Origin: Adiantum capillus-veneris
Taxonomy: Eukaryota; Streptophyta; Polypodiopsida; Polypodiales; Pteridaceae
NCBI GenBank assembly: GCA_014529385.2
Contig: CM043958.1
Span: 141,274,234 to 141,338,233, forward strand
Reading direction: 5' to 3'
Length of the DNA stretch: 64,000 nt
Positions 47,287 to 59,262 of the stretch are shown in pieces. The notes beneath the pieces were generated by a model. It saw only the letters and a list, made by a program, of their open reading frames with translations. It did not search any database and was not told the DNA's origin. How positions within the stretch are numbered: the stretch's first letter is position 1; each line of letters starts with the position of its first letter. A program made the position numbers and the translations under genes.

Positions 47287-49447
47287 ATGCACTTCAAATG
47301 GTTTCCGAAGATCAAGCACGACGAGGATGGGTCCATAGGTGAGTAGGTACTTAAGCGTTTCAAAAGCTTCCTTCTGCTTAACCCTCTATACAAAAGATAT
47401 CTTTCTCTTTGTGAAATCATGGAGAGGTGCAGCTACATGGGCGAAATGGCAAATAAAATGTCTGTAGTAGGACCAGAGGCCGAGGAAACTTCGAACATCG
47501 TGAATCGAAGCAAGTTGTGGCCAATCTAAAATAGCTTGAACCTTTGCTGGGTCTATGCGTACTTGATTATGGGAGACAATGTGTCCCAGAAATGAATCTC
47601 TCTCAAGAAAAATTCACGCACTTAGCATTAACTTGAAGTTTATGCTATTGCAATTCTTGAAACACAGTCTGTAGGTGTCGTTTATGTTCTTCCTCTGTGT
47701 GAGAGAAGACTAGGAATCATGTCGTCAAGGAAGATTCTTGTGAACTATCGATGAGGACGAAAAATTCGGTCCGTCATTCGATTGAAAGTTGTTGGAGCGT
47801 TAGTGAGGCCGAAAGGCATTACTAGAAACTCGTAGTCGAAAGTTGTTCGGAATGCAGTCTTATGTATATCTTCAGGAGCAATACGAATTTGGTGGTAGCC
47901 GCTCTTGAGGTCTATGGGGCTGAAAGTTCGAGCCCCTTGTAGTTCATCTAAGATATCATCGATTCGGGAAATTAGAAATCTATTCTTAATCGTAATCTTG
48001 TTGAGAGAACGATAGTCAATATACATTCAAAAAGTGTCGTCTTTCTTCTGAACAAGCAAGACTAGTGAACAATAAGGAGAAGTGCTAGGTCGAACAAGAC
48101 CCTTTCAAGCTACCCCACCCTTTGAGTAACTGTCTTTTTCCTTTCTCGTTCATGGTGTTGGCATGTACGTCAGGTACTGAATTCCATGCAGGAGGAGGAG
48201 AATCTTTCTTAAGTTGTGGACAATCTAGTTTCCTCTTGCCTTTCTCGCCACAGTAGAAACATTTGCCCTCTTCCGTGCTTCTTTTCTGGGCCTTTGAGCG
48301 GATCTGAAAGCCGCTTTCGTGTGGAGGTTTCTATCTCAGTAGTGAGAGCCTTCTGCTTGCAAGAAAGGTACTAATCTCCTGCTTTCGAGGAGTTCCTTTC
48401 GAATGCAAGTTTCTGGCTATAAGGGCATATTGCATTATAATGTGAAGAGTGTTCAGGAATAGAGCTTCATACTTTTCTGAAGTACTGGCTGGAGTCCAGA
48501 TTCAAACTTGCGTATTTTCTCTTCATCAGAAATTTTCATAAAGGGAGTGATTTTAAGGAGGGCCGCCCAAAATTTGTCAACGTAGTCTGACACAGCTTCA
48601 TGCTCTCTTTGGGAAAGCCAATCCCATTCTTTCTTCACATCATCAGCAAAGTCGGGAGGAAGGAACCGAGCATAAAACTCCTTTTTGAACTCCTCCCAAT
48701 CTTTGGGTTTGCGTTTCTCCAGAATTGTGGTAAGCCACTAGTTGCTAGCCGTATCTTTTAGATACATGCTAGCGTGGCGGAGGTTTAGAGCGTTCTGAGA
48801 AATTGCCTTCTACAAAGGCCACCTCGAATTGGCGAATAAAAGCGAGAGCCTTGGTATCGATCCGCTTTTTATTATAGCATTCGAATTTAATATCTTTATC
48901 TCCAGCTTTGAACGTTTTCTTCTTTTTCTTGTGGTGTCGAGACCGCTTCTTGGCGATGGCTTTGGAATCCTTGTCCACCGGAATTCTGTGTCGTCTCTTT
49001 TTATGATCCTTGTCTTGCTTTTCTGATTTTGGTGGTTGATCTACAGCCTTGTCTGGGGGCAACTCAAGTTCCTTATCAGGAATGATATTATCCAAGTTCT
49101 TCATGAAAGAGTAATTTGGCGAGTAAGTCGACGAAGAAATTTCTTCTTCTTCTTCATGCTGTCGGGAGGTTCTTACTGCAAGGTTCCTCTGAGGCCATGT
49201 TGGGGCCCCAATCCTTAAGTTGGTACTGGGGGATTTTGAGGTAGCTCTTCCACCATCTTTGCTTTCTCTTTTTCAAGGGTCTTAAGCACTTTCTGCACTT
49301 CTGGCTGAGCAAGAGCAGCTTGCAATTCTGTCATCTGCCGCTTGAGCCGCTCAAGCTCTTCTGCTTGTCCTACCATGACGCGTATTTTTCTGCCAAGGAC
49401 CTTCTCTCCTTAAGAAAGGAAACGAGAGGACCTTGCTCTGATACCAC
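47287..49447 (-). pseudogene. gypsy F gag-RT
   Basis: N-terminal half of gypsy F on the minus strand. After the primer binding site TGGTATCAGAGC at about 49446 comes a gag frame opening MVGQAEELERLKRQ near 49375, then a Lys/Arg-rich segment (49104-48769), a capsid piece (48638-48453, REHEAVSDYVDKFWAALLK) and a CCHC-like FYCGEKGKRKLDCP near 48255. RT is readable from about 48110 to 47300 ([49 protein letters not shown]), then ends at KPFEV before TGCAT. Continuation is at 28926. Many stops are present. Confidence 0.88.
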
Positions 49448-50134
49448 TATCACAAAAACAGAAGCGTGATCGTACAATTTTAGATCTTATTTACGATTTT
49501 TCATAAAAACTTTGCACGATACAAAGCCGAGAGAACAATGCAAGAAAATTGACAATGCACTAGGGACCAATAGATGGGCTAGTCCCCCCCCTTGAAGGAG
49601 ATTTCTTATTATTTCTAAACAATTACAAGCGCATAAATCCAAAACATCATACGTTGCTCATGTCCCAGACACTACTCTGATGCATTATAGCACATAAATT
49701 CATAAGCCTATTGGTTGAAATTTTCATACCTATAGCGCTTCGTATTGAGATTTCCTAAGCGGAAAATGCTTTTGCTGTTATCTACTCGCGTAAGGAGTAC
49801 CCACACAAGTTCTTCTTTGCTGAATTCTACTTCTAGACGCAATCGGAATGCTGAAATTTGTGCGGACAGCCGGAACTATGCTTGTATGAGTGCGACTATT
49901 CCCCACAGGGACGCACACAAGCTCTTTTGGCTGCGTTCTATCTTCGCCGCGCGCTTCACAGCCTCTGCACGGCCTTCACAGACACCAAAGTAGGAAAATC
50001 GTGGGGGGAGACAGGATTGGCTGAACTGAGAGCCTGAGAGAGGAGATTCTGTGCAAGGGTGGAAACTGCTGCAGAAGCCCACAGAGTGGTAGCGCCAGGC
50101 CTTATGTAAGGTTGTGCATGCTAAAACCTTGCCA

Positions 50135-50170
<36 letters not shown>

Positions 50171-50689
50171 TGCTCGCAAGCTGCCAACGTTGGAGGTTTC
50201 TAAATCTTACGCTACTTTGATGGTTTAACTCTTATTTTAATGTTTAAGTCATTTGACCGCATCCATACAATCTAGCCACTAACTTTATAAGGGTTTTAAC
50301 CTTTTAACTTAAAAACACACATAAAAACCCAATGTTCTGACCAAACTAGAGCGTAATTAGCTCGCTCGTTTTCATGCCTCTCCCGACCTACTCTCGTTGG
50401 GACGTATTTACACTCTGTCCGGCCGGCCACGGTGAAAATATTAAATTATGACTTTTATGAGCCCTTTAGGGACACCATCTTATTCATGTGTTTGTTATTT
50501 TCGGTTTTGCACTGCGTCCGGCTACTGCTCTACTTATCATACTATCCGGACCGGGATAAATTCCCAATGGCACATTGCAACGGGAAATTTACCCATTCAT
50601 AATTATTTGGTACCAATAAATTCATATATTCATCCTGTGTGCACAAAAATCGTTTTCATTTAATTGCAGCCGTAACTAAAAATATTACA
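49448..50689 (-). repeat. gypsy F 5' LTR (LTR F2, 1242 bp)
   Basis: On the minus strand it starts TGTAATATTTTTAGTTACGG at 50689 and ends TTTTTGTGATA at 49448, then GTGGTATCAGAGC. It contains a short TC array (about 50140-50168) and sequence matching LTR F1 on both sides of G1. Confidence 0.9.
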
Positions 50690-51671
50690 TTGCCCTGCAC
50701 GCCTTGTCCACACTCTCCAGGTTCTCTCTCTAGAATTTCTCTCTCCTCTTCTCCTCTCTCTCTCCCGCGTATTCCCTTGTCACCACACCTTCTGCTGCAC
50801 TTTGACACCATAAAGAGGAAACGTTAAGCTTGGAAGGTATGTTAATAACAAAGTCTACTCTGACGAGATAATGCTTCAAAAGGAAAAAAGCGTGTACAAC
50901 ATGAGTTCTTTCTGATAGCAGCATGCCGCTTTACAACTTTGAGTCATCAATTCTCAAAGGCTACTGCATGTCCTTCTTTGAGTCACCGACTCTCACAGGC
51001 TACTACATATCCGTTGTTCTACATTGCTCCATTGATTGAGAGGCTCTCTTCAATAAAGGACTATAAGGATAGGTTCACAACTCAGAAGATATTTAAATTT
51101 TGTAAAAGCTTCCCTCAGTCTGAGCCCCCAAATAAAAGAAATCTTCTTCTTCGTAAGGTCATAGGAAAAGCTGCTACGCTAGCCGACTTTTATTGTTCTA
51201 CATACTAGAGATTAAGGACAAGAAAACTCCGTGCATCATGCACTGTCGTAGAACTGTCCAATCTTTATGACTTGCATCTTGCTGGTCTATTCTCACCGTA
51301 TTGTGAGAGACTATATAGCCTAAGTAGTAAGTCCATCAAGAAACAACACGGTGAGACTATATAGCCTAAGTAGTGAGTCCATCAAGAAACCTTCGCTCTT
51401 CTTAGCATTAATTCTAAGCTCATGCTTCCTTAATTCACCAAGTGCTTCCAATGTTCTTCCTCTCCCTACTTTAAAATCAGCACCCGTTATAATTCTCAAT
51501 AAACTTGAGTCTGCCCTCATCAAAACTGACAAAGAGGTTAAGAGTGAAAGTTGAAATTGTCACGCTTGATAAATTTCAATTACAAACTTGAACTCGTCTT
51601 GAAAAAGGACTGTCTGCTTCAAGACATGCTTAGATGCATTGACAATAAAACCAGACTAGAAAAGCAATCAC
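50690..51671 (-). other. intron 2 sequence, 5' end
   Basis: Intron DNA next to exon 2. It includes a 46-bp tandem duplication around 51302-51395 (ACTATATAGCCTAAGTAGT twice) and a short minus-strand stretch (51400-51532) reading LRKHELRINAKKSE. That stretch resembles a gypsy RT motif and is probably an old fragment. Confidence 0.55.
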
Positions 51672-52214
51672 CTTGAAGGAAACTTGCTGTCAGCACGAGC
51701 TTCCGTTCGAAGCTGCCACAAGAGGATGCTACGCCCACAATCTCCAAGTGGTTCAACAAGAGTGGAATTCTGCACAAAATCTAGGGGACTTTGAATAAAA
51801 TTTTCACTCTGCTTCAAACCCTCATTCCAGCTTCTAAAACCTGCAGGCATTTCATAGCCCTCCCAAAGTAGCTTTCCATTCAGAGAGAAGCCTGCCCATT
51901 CCAAGGCCCCCCGACCTTGCAAACCAAAATCACCTGCTGCTTCAACAGGTGCAAACCACCCAATCATGTGCTCACTTCGATCACAAACCGGACCTTGCAA
52001 CTGCAAGGTAGATGGCATTGAGCTGGAGCTTTTCTCATTTGCTGAAACCAAGGTTTCTCCTGCATCTTTTGTCACACTGAAATCTGATAGCAGACCAACC
52101 GAGAACCCACCGATCCACTTTGTTTTCTGTGCCTCCTTGAAAAAATCAGAACTGTACGTGATGCTATCATCCATGAAAATCACAATCCCATCAAGTTTCT
52201 TCTCACGAATAAAT
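51672..52214 (-). CDS. IRX14: IRX14-like xylan glycosyltransferase, exon 2 of 3
   Basis: This exon carries the GT43 catalytic core. After the intron 1 acceptor (CTTTTAG|ATTTATT) it encodes FIREKKLDGIVIFMDDS, where MDDS is the metal/UDP-sugar-binding D-D motif of the family, then TKWIGGFSVGLLSDF, a central variable segment, then LQGPVCDRSEHMIGWF, and ends FIQSPLDFVQNSTLVEPLGD and LRTEARADSKFPS. Known IRX14 has these blocks in this order. Codons 253-434. Both junctions are phase 2, and a TGA directly behind the donor (AG|GTGATT) shows that translation must continue through splicing. The enzyme acts in the Golgi and is needed for elongation of the beta-1,4-xylan backbone of secondary walls with IRX9 and IRX10 type partners; this role is taken from the family. 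Confidence 0.92.
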
Positions 52215-52301
52215 CTAAAAGAACAGGCAGCACATTTGTGAGTTCTTTATGTCAGCCTGTATGCATTGAAGATGGTGTAAATTACCCTTATGGATCATTA
52301 C
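52215..52301 (-). other. IRX14 intron 1 (87 bp)
   Basis: Donor GTAATGAT at 52301 and acceptor CTGTTCTTTTAG ending at 52215, phase 2 (TTG AG|A TTT). Its small size contrasts with intron 2, which is about 490 times longer. Confidence 0.92.
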
Positions 52302-53059
52302 CTCAATCCTTCTGTTCGTAGGCGTACTTCCATTTGGGGCCGCTGTTCTAAGGGCACTGGCATTGCCTCTGGAAAACCCACATGATGAAAAGATACCTGT
52401 GAGGTTGACAACAAAGCTGCAGTTTCATGTGACACTCCACCTGCTTCAACGACAATCCATGTCAAAGGAAACGGGACTGTCCGGAGCGTGTGAATCAAGC
52501 ATGTAAGATGAAGAGCTTGAAATGTGCGTGCAAAGGTTGGAGTAACAACAAGAAACCGTTTATATTCCTCTGATTCGTAAAGAAGCATCTGCTCATGTTG
52601 AACAAGCTTTAGGAGATTGTGAGCTGTGAAGCTCTGCAAAGGGTCGGGGTGGGGCTGAGAACGAATCAGAATCTCATGCCTGCCGACATTAACACGACTA
52701 CTCTTTCTTTGGGGTGGAGGGGGCTGCTGCTTTACCTGATTATCTGTGCTTTGTGAAGTGTTACGACCATGCAATTTGAGATCTGCTAAGGAACTACCTT
52801 GTGTAGCTTCTGTGATGTACGGGAACTTGAGAGCAACATCGATGCCTTCGAGATGTAAGCCAATGCTGCTTCTTCTGTTAAAAAGAGCATCTTTAGAGGA
52901 TGTCCCCAAGAATAGAACTGCTTCGCCTGAGAGCCGGAACCCAAGAACAAGGGCAGCCAGGCAGAGAAGTCCGTGGAAAAACTTCCTGAAGAGACGAGAC
53001 GCGCCATCAAGGACGCCATAGCTGGCTACGCGGCTCCTGCTTCTGGAAGGCTTGGCCAT
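52302..53059 (-). CDS. IRX14: IRX14-like xylan glycosyltransferase, exon 1 of 3
   Basis: The start ATG is at 53059-53057 (MAKPSRSRSRVASYG). The N-terminus is basic, followed by one hydrophobic segment at about residues 29-50 (FHGLLCLAALVLGF), the layout of a Golgi type II membrane protein. A low-complexity stem (about 90-130, with a Gln/Pro run) leads into the first GT43 block at about residues 168-235: RFLVVTPTFARTFQALHLTC, VPFPLTWIVVEAGGVSHETA and VSFHHVGFPEAMP. The exon ends after 252 codons plus two bases at AG|GTAATG. The complete spliced coding length is 1476 bp including stop (491 residues), close to known IRX14 proteins of roughly 500 residues. Upstream lies an inverted-repeat element within about 360 bp of the start. 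Confidence 0.92.
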
Positions 53060-53417
53060 TAGTGAGTTCTACAAAGGAATTGTTTAAAACCTTCCCGGTG
53101 CCATCAAGCGATGCCACATTGGAGGTGTACGCAGAGAACGAAGTTTAGCTATCTGCTCGCAAGCGAACCCCATGGATTTCTGCGCTTGATCCTCTCCCGA
53201 CGTGCTATTGTTGAGATAGTAGGCTAGGATACCTGTGAAGTTTTGAAACTTTGCCTTTAAGCACGGATTCCATAGGGACTAACAGTCTAGTCTTTGTACC
53301 CTGTCACACCATTCATCAGCCTTACAAACGCCGTGAATCGTGATCACACAATATTGAATAAGGGTACATGTGCCAAATTCCAATAAAAAGACGGCCGCTA
53401 TACAGAGACTAAGGCAG
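53060..53417 (-). promoter_or_regulatory. IRX14 5' UTR and proximal upstream region
   Basis: This 360-bp stretch between the start codon and the inverted-repeat element must hold the 5' UTR and probably the core promoter, or an upstream intron. I cannot place a TATA box with confidence. Confidence 0.45.
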
Positions 53418-53855
53418 TGGGCACCCCTCAGGACTAAATAACACATAGTATTAATGAGGGGGGTAAGGGGATCGAGGGCAGAGAAGTGCGCGCACGAAAA
53501 TCGGAGAGGTTGCAGTCGTAGATGGGCACTTAAAAACTAAACCCGGCCACAAACTAAACTCGATCACAGATTAAACCCGGGCAACGCTTATGTTTTAAAT
53601 ATAAAACCTCAAAAATTCGGGCCATGGGTACAACATGTGCGCGCGGGTGGGATGGTTACCCCATGCATCACAATCTGGACGACGAGGCCCTGGGTTCAAA
53701 TCGAGTCGTCGCCTGGGTTCTTTTTCGCATTGACTTGCCGCGCGTCCGGGTTTAATCTGTCTCGGGCTCCCCGCATCCACTTCCGCGTCGTCGATCCCCT
53801 TACCCCCCCCCTCTTTAATGTTATGTGTCACTTAGTGTCGTGGGTGGGCACCCCC
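53418..53855. mobile_element. inverted-repeat element with tRNA-like boxes, upstream of IRX14
   Basis: Ends are inverted copies: ATTAATGAGGGGGGTAAGG near 53448-53466 and the reverse complement ATTAAAGAGGGGGGGGTAAG near 53800-53819, with weaker similarity continuing outward to about 53418 and 53855 and inward through GGGATCGA. The inverted arms are at least 35 bp. Between them at about 53640-53705 is GGTGGGATGGTTA (A-box-like), then GGGTTCAAATC (B-box-like), the spacing of a tRNA-derived SINE head. A second B-box match, GGTTCAAACCC, lies just outside at about 53927. Whether this is a MITE that took in a SINE or one foldback element is open. Confidence 0.6.
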
Positions 53856-54382
53856 AATAAAAAGGCTTTTAAGTTTTCAAGCACGAGGGTTGTTATGGTC
53901 AACTTATCATTGGACAGGTGACAGGTTCAAACCCAAATGGTGCCTTCATTTTTGAACACCCCCTAATGGGCTTATGACAATTACCTAAAAATTTTACACA
54001 CGAAATCATTTATTGCTTTTGTGGCGCTTTTTGTGATACGCATCATCACAAAAACCTTTTTGCAACAGGTTGCCCTATGCCCAAGCTTCCAGTTGCGCTA
54101 ATCCAAGCAAAAAATCGTGCAAAATACACTAAGATTAAGCACCCTCAATTTTGTCATCTCTTGTGCGTATCTGTCACACGTGTCAAGCAAAGGACTTGTC
54201 GTACACTGTGTGCGAGCGACAAATGGCTGCAAGCACACAACCATACTAATTTAGCAAGCTCAAGAGAGCAAGAATGTGTCACTCATCGCCTTATGCTCGC
54301 CTTCGTGGAAGATTATCGCCGCGAAGAAGAGGGAGCTACGGTTGTGCCGCACTCAACCATCTCGCCGCCATCGTGCCGTCGC

Positions 54383-54428
<46 letters not shown>

Positions 54429-56047
54429 CATACACACACACACACACACACAAGGAGATGAAGAAGAAGATGGAGATGGAGCAAGAGCACTCTTCAATTG
54501 CACAAATGCGAAAATGAGTCATTTTTAGGTTTAGATGACTTTTATATGAGCTCGTCCATTCACACTTGGGCGCCCATGCTTAGCCAATTCCAATTAGAGC
54601 GTGCCTCTCATCAGCGACCACTCTTACCCTTTTCCTATTGGACCAACAAACCCGATCCATGACTACTAGAAGTGGACGTCGGTGGTTAACATGTCCCCCT
54701 TCCTGATGTAGATTCCGTCCTCGGAAGCTATTGAGTTGAAGCTCGTTCATTGAGGTGGAAGAGGATTTGAGATGAATGTCCTTAGCCTTCTTCAGTCATC
54801 ACTGCAAAATCAAACAAATTGGCACATTAATTATACAATTAAAAAGCATATGCAGTTGCAAGCAGACAAATTGATTGGTAACAGACTATTGAACAATTTA
54901 TCAGCAATAAACATTAAATTGTAATATAATCAAACGCATAAACAGTTGTAAAGGTCGAAAACTAAACAAATCTGGAGTCGCTAATTTAACGGTTGAAAGG
55001 CACTAGAGATCAACTATTAATACCACGGACAAGCTTCTCAACTTTCTCTAGTCAATTGAGTTGTTTAATCGCGAGAGCCAAGTATTTCATGTCCAAGGGC
55101 TGATTAGAGGCTATACATAGAATACCTTGTAGTTAAAATACGATAAAAGGAATTGCTCATGAAATCTATCACCTAACTTATTTCCTTTTCTTTGACCCCC
55201 CAAAGTCTTTTCACAACGATTCAATTTTGATGTGTGTGCTTATTTTGTATGCCTTGGGTTTTTTGTTTTTCAAAGAAAAGCGCTCACACTAGGAACCTCT
55301 AGGGCTCTAGTACCATAATCGATACATGTGAGTGAAGTACCAAATCAAGCTCAGATTTCTCTTTCCGCTTAAGATTTTACATTGTGGCACTTTGATTTTT
55401 GTTTTTAGCATTTTAATTTTGTAACTTTGGGGGGTCATATAACATTGTTACCCTCCCCAGCCTCATCACACTAGTAAACTCCCTTTATAATATTTAAGCT
55501 AAAGGTCAATAGGGACTAAGCCCATTAGAAAGCCCTAGTACATTGCACACAATGCGGCCTAAATCGGTTAAGAACCTAAGTAACCATTGATTATTAGGAA
55601 GGCATTCCCCATGGTATTAAGAGAAGATCTATAACGCCTAACTTGATCAAACTAACTTAGTTGGACTGCTTGATTTTTAAACTATACAAGTGATTATGAC
55701 AAAAAACTACATTGAATTTAATAATTGATACTAAACAAATGCGTTGAATATTATGCTACCAATCACAATTAAAGCAGATAAACATGGATGCAAAAAAGAT
55801 AAGGGACAATACTAATGGACAAGAAACACCTGTTTATGTTGATGATTGCGCTTGATTTGAAGAGTGAACGAGAGAAAGATTCCATGAAGGTCCAAATCCT
55901 AACAACAACAACACGTTCTTGTACACACTAGGAAAAACAAAGAATACCTCTAGAAGGCACATTAGTGGGAAGAGGTACCACCCTTATTGAACACAATTAA
56001 ACAACATAAGGAACCCTAACCTAATTATTTGTACTCCCCCTAGAGAG
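53856..56047. other. anonymous upstream sequence
   Basis: No gene recognised. A compound (TC)n plus (CA)n microsatellite lies at 54387-54453. From about 54800 to 56000 the sequence is AT-rich with stops in all frames. Confidence 0.45.
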
Positions 56048-56482
56048 TCAAGGAAATAGAATATTGTAGAGATTGGGGGGGAACCCTAAGGCTAAACCCC
56101 TATCCTTATCGTCAAGAAAAACAAATTCATCATTCGTGAGACCATATGTGTCATCCGTGTAATCATGTAAATCGTCTTCATCATTAGAGGCACCAATGTT
56201 TACTATGAAGGTCATTAGACGCCTATAGTCATCTTGGTCAAGAAGGTGGTCTTGTGTAATCGGGGTGACGTCCTCTACTAAGTATGGATCAATTGTGGTC
56301 AAGAGATGTATCAACCATTCTAGTTCCTCGAAATTCCTCCCACATGCTAGCGTATCTACCAAATCCCATTCACATGCAAGTAATAGGTAGACTATGTGAA
56401 ACACTTGTGCAAAGTAAAGAGGGTACCTCTCACCCAAGGCACGAGTGGATGACTCTAGCGTACTAGCCATATCTGTACACAC
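56048..56482 (-). CDS. hypothetical 144-codon frame
   Basis: An open frame on the minus strand whose likely initiator is the internal Met of MASTLESS. It is Leu-, Asp- and Glu-rich with a hydrophobic stretch (FAQVFHIVYLLLACEWDLVD) and an acidic C-terminus (DEDDLHDYTDDTYGLTNDEF). Composition looks protein-like rather than random. I do not recognise the family. It may belong to the retroelement remains on the same strand at 57-64 kb or be an unrelated small gene or fragment. Upstream is AT-rich sequence with no clear promoter. Confidence 0.35.
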   Translation of the reverse strand: MCTDMASTLESSTRALGERYPLYFAQVFHIVYLLLACEWDLVDTLACGRNFEELEWLIHLLTTIDPYLVEDVTPITQDHLLDQDDYRRLMTFIVNIGASNDEDDLHDYTDDTYGLTNDEFVFLDDKDRGLALGFPPNLYNILFP

Positions 56483-57649
56483 AAATAGATGATGATTAGA
56501 GTGTAAATATTACAAGGGTTGTGTCAAAAGTTCGTGTTCTTGTGCATAATGTGTTTTTATGATTTTGTGTTATGTATAGAACTCGTAGGTTTCCAGATTT
56601 TTGTTTGGTGGCTCTTGCTCTTTTACTTTCTTACTTTTGTTTTTTGTGAGTATAAGGCTTTATATATACATTCCCTAAGATTGGGAAATTGAGAAGTCAG
56701 GGAGGAAGGTTGAGAGGGAAGCAAGTGAATGATGGATGTCAGCAAACACTCCCCCCTTCCTTGGGTAGACCATACCTTTTGGAATGATGTCATCACCTTT
56801 TGAAACTAATTGTTCCAAGTTGTTATGGGTGAAGGCTTCAACCAATAGTTTTCGATCGCCCTATGCGTTTCATATAGTTGCAAGGGGGTAAGGTACTCTC
56901 CCATGATTTTATTTGCAACGTTGTTGTAGGTGGTGAACTTACAACGGGAGGTGCAAACTCTTTCTTGTTTGTATGGATATGTACAATGGTAGGTGGAGGT
57001 TATGTTGAAGCTTCTATTTCCGTATTGGAACTACATGAAGAGCAAGAAGCTTCATTTGACTTCCCTGTTCCTGAGCTAGGTGGAACAAATCGTTCGTTCT
57101 TCAGTACCCAAACTAGCTCTAGAGCGGGTGTGTAGCATTCCATGATTTTTTCCTTTTCGCAATCGTCAATTCGTTTTGGAGCTGCACGATTGGGCTCACA
57201 TCAATCAGGTGACAAGTAAGAGCACAATTTACGTTTTGGCACCCAGATTTGATCATTTCCTTCATACTAGCCTTGGGCTTCCAATAGGCTTTTAGGAATC
57301 CAACGCAACATTTCTTTACATTTCTTGGGGCAAGTGGGACGTCTCTTACTAGGCTCCTATCTTTTAGCACTAGCTATCATCACTGAAGAAGCTTTAGGGA
57401 TCCACTTGTATGTTTTCTTTGTTATATTAGGATGGGTCTTGTGTGTCTCAAGCTTTATTTCAACTACACCAATTGAAGCTCTAGAGAGTTGGGCTATGGG
57501 GACATATGATTCAACCTCTCTGGACATGCAATGTTTTGGGTTTTATTTCCTTAAGAGGCAATATCTCAAGGACTATGGCTTGAGTGGCAGGGCTAAGAGT
57601 TGGTTTCTACGTTGTGGCACCCCTAGTCCCCCAATCAATAGTGCATTTG

Positions 57650-58619
57650 GTGGCTATCATCCACGTGCGTCCTAGGTTCATATACTCTCCATAGTTCCAT
57701 CAGGCATGACCAAAAAGTCTTGAGCTACAACCCCATTGTCATAACTGACAGAAGCGTGCCAGATTCCAAAAACCGCAGTTTTTTTCTCGTTGACACCCTT
57801 GACTTGGATAATACCCTCAAATAGAGGTGGCTTCCCTAACTGACACCACACCCCATAGAGGTGTGTCGGAGTCCAACCAATTATCCTCTATTTCAACGTG
57901 GAATGCATGTGTAACTCCCAGGTTTGCCTCTACGGTAGATTTCTTTTCATTTATTCTAGCAGGCACATTTGCTCGATATCGTCGTCTCTTATATCTCTTA
58001 CTCTTCTTGTCTAATTTTTGGTTACGGCCGATCTCTAGTGAAGAGTAACTAGATGAATCGCTACTTATGTCTTCTGCTCCCTTGGATAGATTGTCATCTA
58101 TGGTACCACTGTGCCCTGAATGGTTTGTCCCCACATTTGCACTAAGATTTAACTCAGATTCTTCATCCTCAGAGTCAATTTCAATTGATGACTCTGACTC
58201 CAAATCCTGTGAGTTATAGTCTTGTGAGACGCTACTGGTTCCAATGCCAGTCAAACCTTCATCTTGAAGGTCATCAGAAGCTATATGCATTGCTTCTAGC
58301 ATATTTAAGGGCACGAGTGGTGGCATTTCATCCCCCTCAAGTGTTACCTAGGTCGTCCCCCTGTTTCCCCAAGTGTCTATGGTTGCTGCTAAGTGGACCC
58401 AATCCACATTGTCCGACTCAGTCATCCCAGGTAGTACATCCATATAAGGAGAATATTTCCCAACATCAGTGTCCACTTTACATGTGTAACAATACTGCAA
58501 TGGGGCCAAGTGAACTGTGGTGTCAGATCTATGATCAATTATAAACCTGTTTCCTAGAGGATGTGCTCGACCAATTACAATTTCCACTCGAATGACAGAA
58601 TCTTGGAACTGCCAGTAGA
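57650..58619 (-). pseudogene. uncharacterised frames downstream of the protease
   Basis: Two open stretches continue the protease frame region with small breaks. 58587-58348 has LGNRFIIDHRSDTTVHLAP and YCYTCKVDTDVGKYSPYMDV. 58326-57817 has an acidic Ser-rich region (SEDEESELN-like) followed by a basic RRRYRANVPARINEKK stretch. They resemble no RT, RNase H or integrase I know. Position suggests the C-terminal part of the same element polyprotein. Confidence 0.45.
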
Positions 58620-58632
58620 CATGGTTTTTAGA

Positions 58633-59262
58633 TCAATCATGCACCATTTTTGCTTCCCTCATGAAAGGACGTCCTAAGATCATCTTAGATGCCATAGTGT
58701 GCTTGGAGAAATCAATAACAATGAAGGTATTTTTTATTTCATGTCCGAAGACCTTGATCTTGAGATCTTCTAGCATCCCAATAGGTCTAATAATAGACCC
58801 ATTGGCCATCTTTACTACTATGGTTGTGGTCCCAAGGTGAGATCTTCCGATAGTTTCAGTCACAATGCTAACCCTAGCGCCACCATCAAGGATTCCCGTC
58901 ACAGTTAATCCCTTGGTAGTGATTGGTATGGTTGCATTGGATTCATCGCCCTCAAAGTATTGTCCCAACTTGTTAAGAGGTATTTCTACAACATGGTTCT
59001 CATCTAGGTTGGGTTGTGGATCTAAGTGTTCCTCCTCTATTGGCATCTCTCCTAGCTCCATCCATCTGTGCAATTGTGGTAGCCCGACCTTCAGTTCTCC
59101 ATTGAGGAAAGCTTGAAGAGCTAAGAATAGCTCACGGTCTCCATATAGTTTGGACATGATGGTGGTTCTAACTTCTGAAGCCATGAAATCCATCAATCTA
59201 GCAATATTTAACGGCACCTTTTGGGCTTCAGTCCCTTGACGTGGGGAAGATGGGATCTTCAT
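58633..59262 (-). CDS. retroelement aspartic protease domain
   Basis: An open frame of 209 codons. The retropepsin-like domain covers residues of about 85-205: active site GILDGGARVSIV (usual form D-S/T-G-A; here D-G-G-A), the flap-like VVKMANGSIIRPIGMLEDL, and the end motif MILGRPFMREAKMVHD. The N-terminal part (MASEVRTTIMSKLYGDREL) would be the gag-protease linker. Such domains cut gag-pol in Ty3/gypsy-like elements. The change in the active-site triad may weaken it, but the catalytic Asp is present. Gag pieces lie upstream on the same strand at 62-64 kb, with 3 kb of other sequence between. Confidence 0.8.
   Translation of the reverse strand: MKIPSSPRQGTEAQKVPLNIARLMDFMASEVRTTIMSKLYGDRELFLALQAFLNGELKVGLPQLHRWMELGEMPIEEEHLDPQPNLDENHVVEIPLNKLGQYFEGDESNATIPITTKGLTVTGILDGGARVSIVTETIGRSHLGTTTIVVKMANGSIIRPIGMLEDLKIKVFGHEIKNTFIVIDFSKHTMASKMILGRPFMREAKMVHD

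Noticed and set aside
51400-51532. Gypsy RT piece in intron 2 near exon 2
   Set aside because: Only one short motif (LRKHELRINAKKSE) is readable; kept as a remark, not as a feature.
53640-53710. Functional tRNA gene
   Set aside because: A-box and B-box-like motifs are present, but no cloverleaf or anticodon arm can be folded by eye; more like a SINE head.
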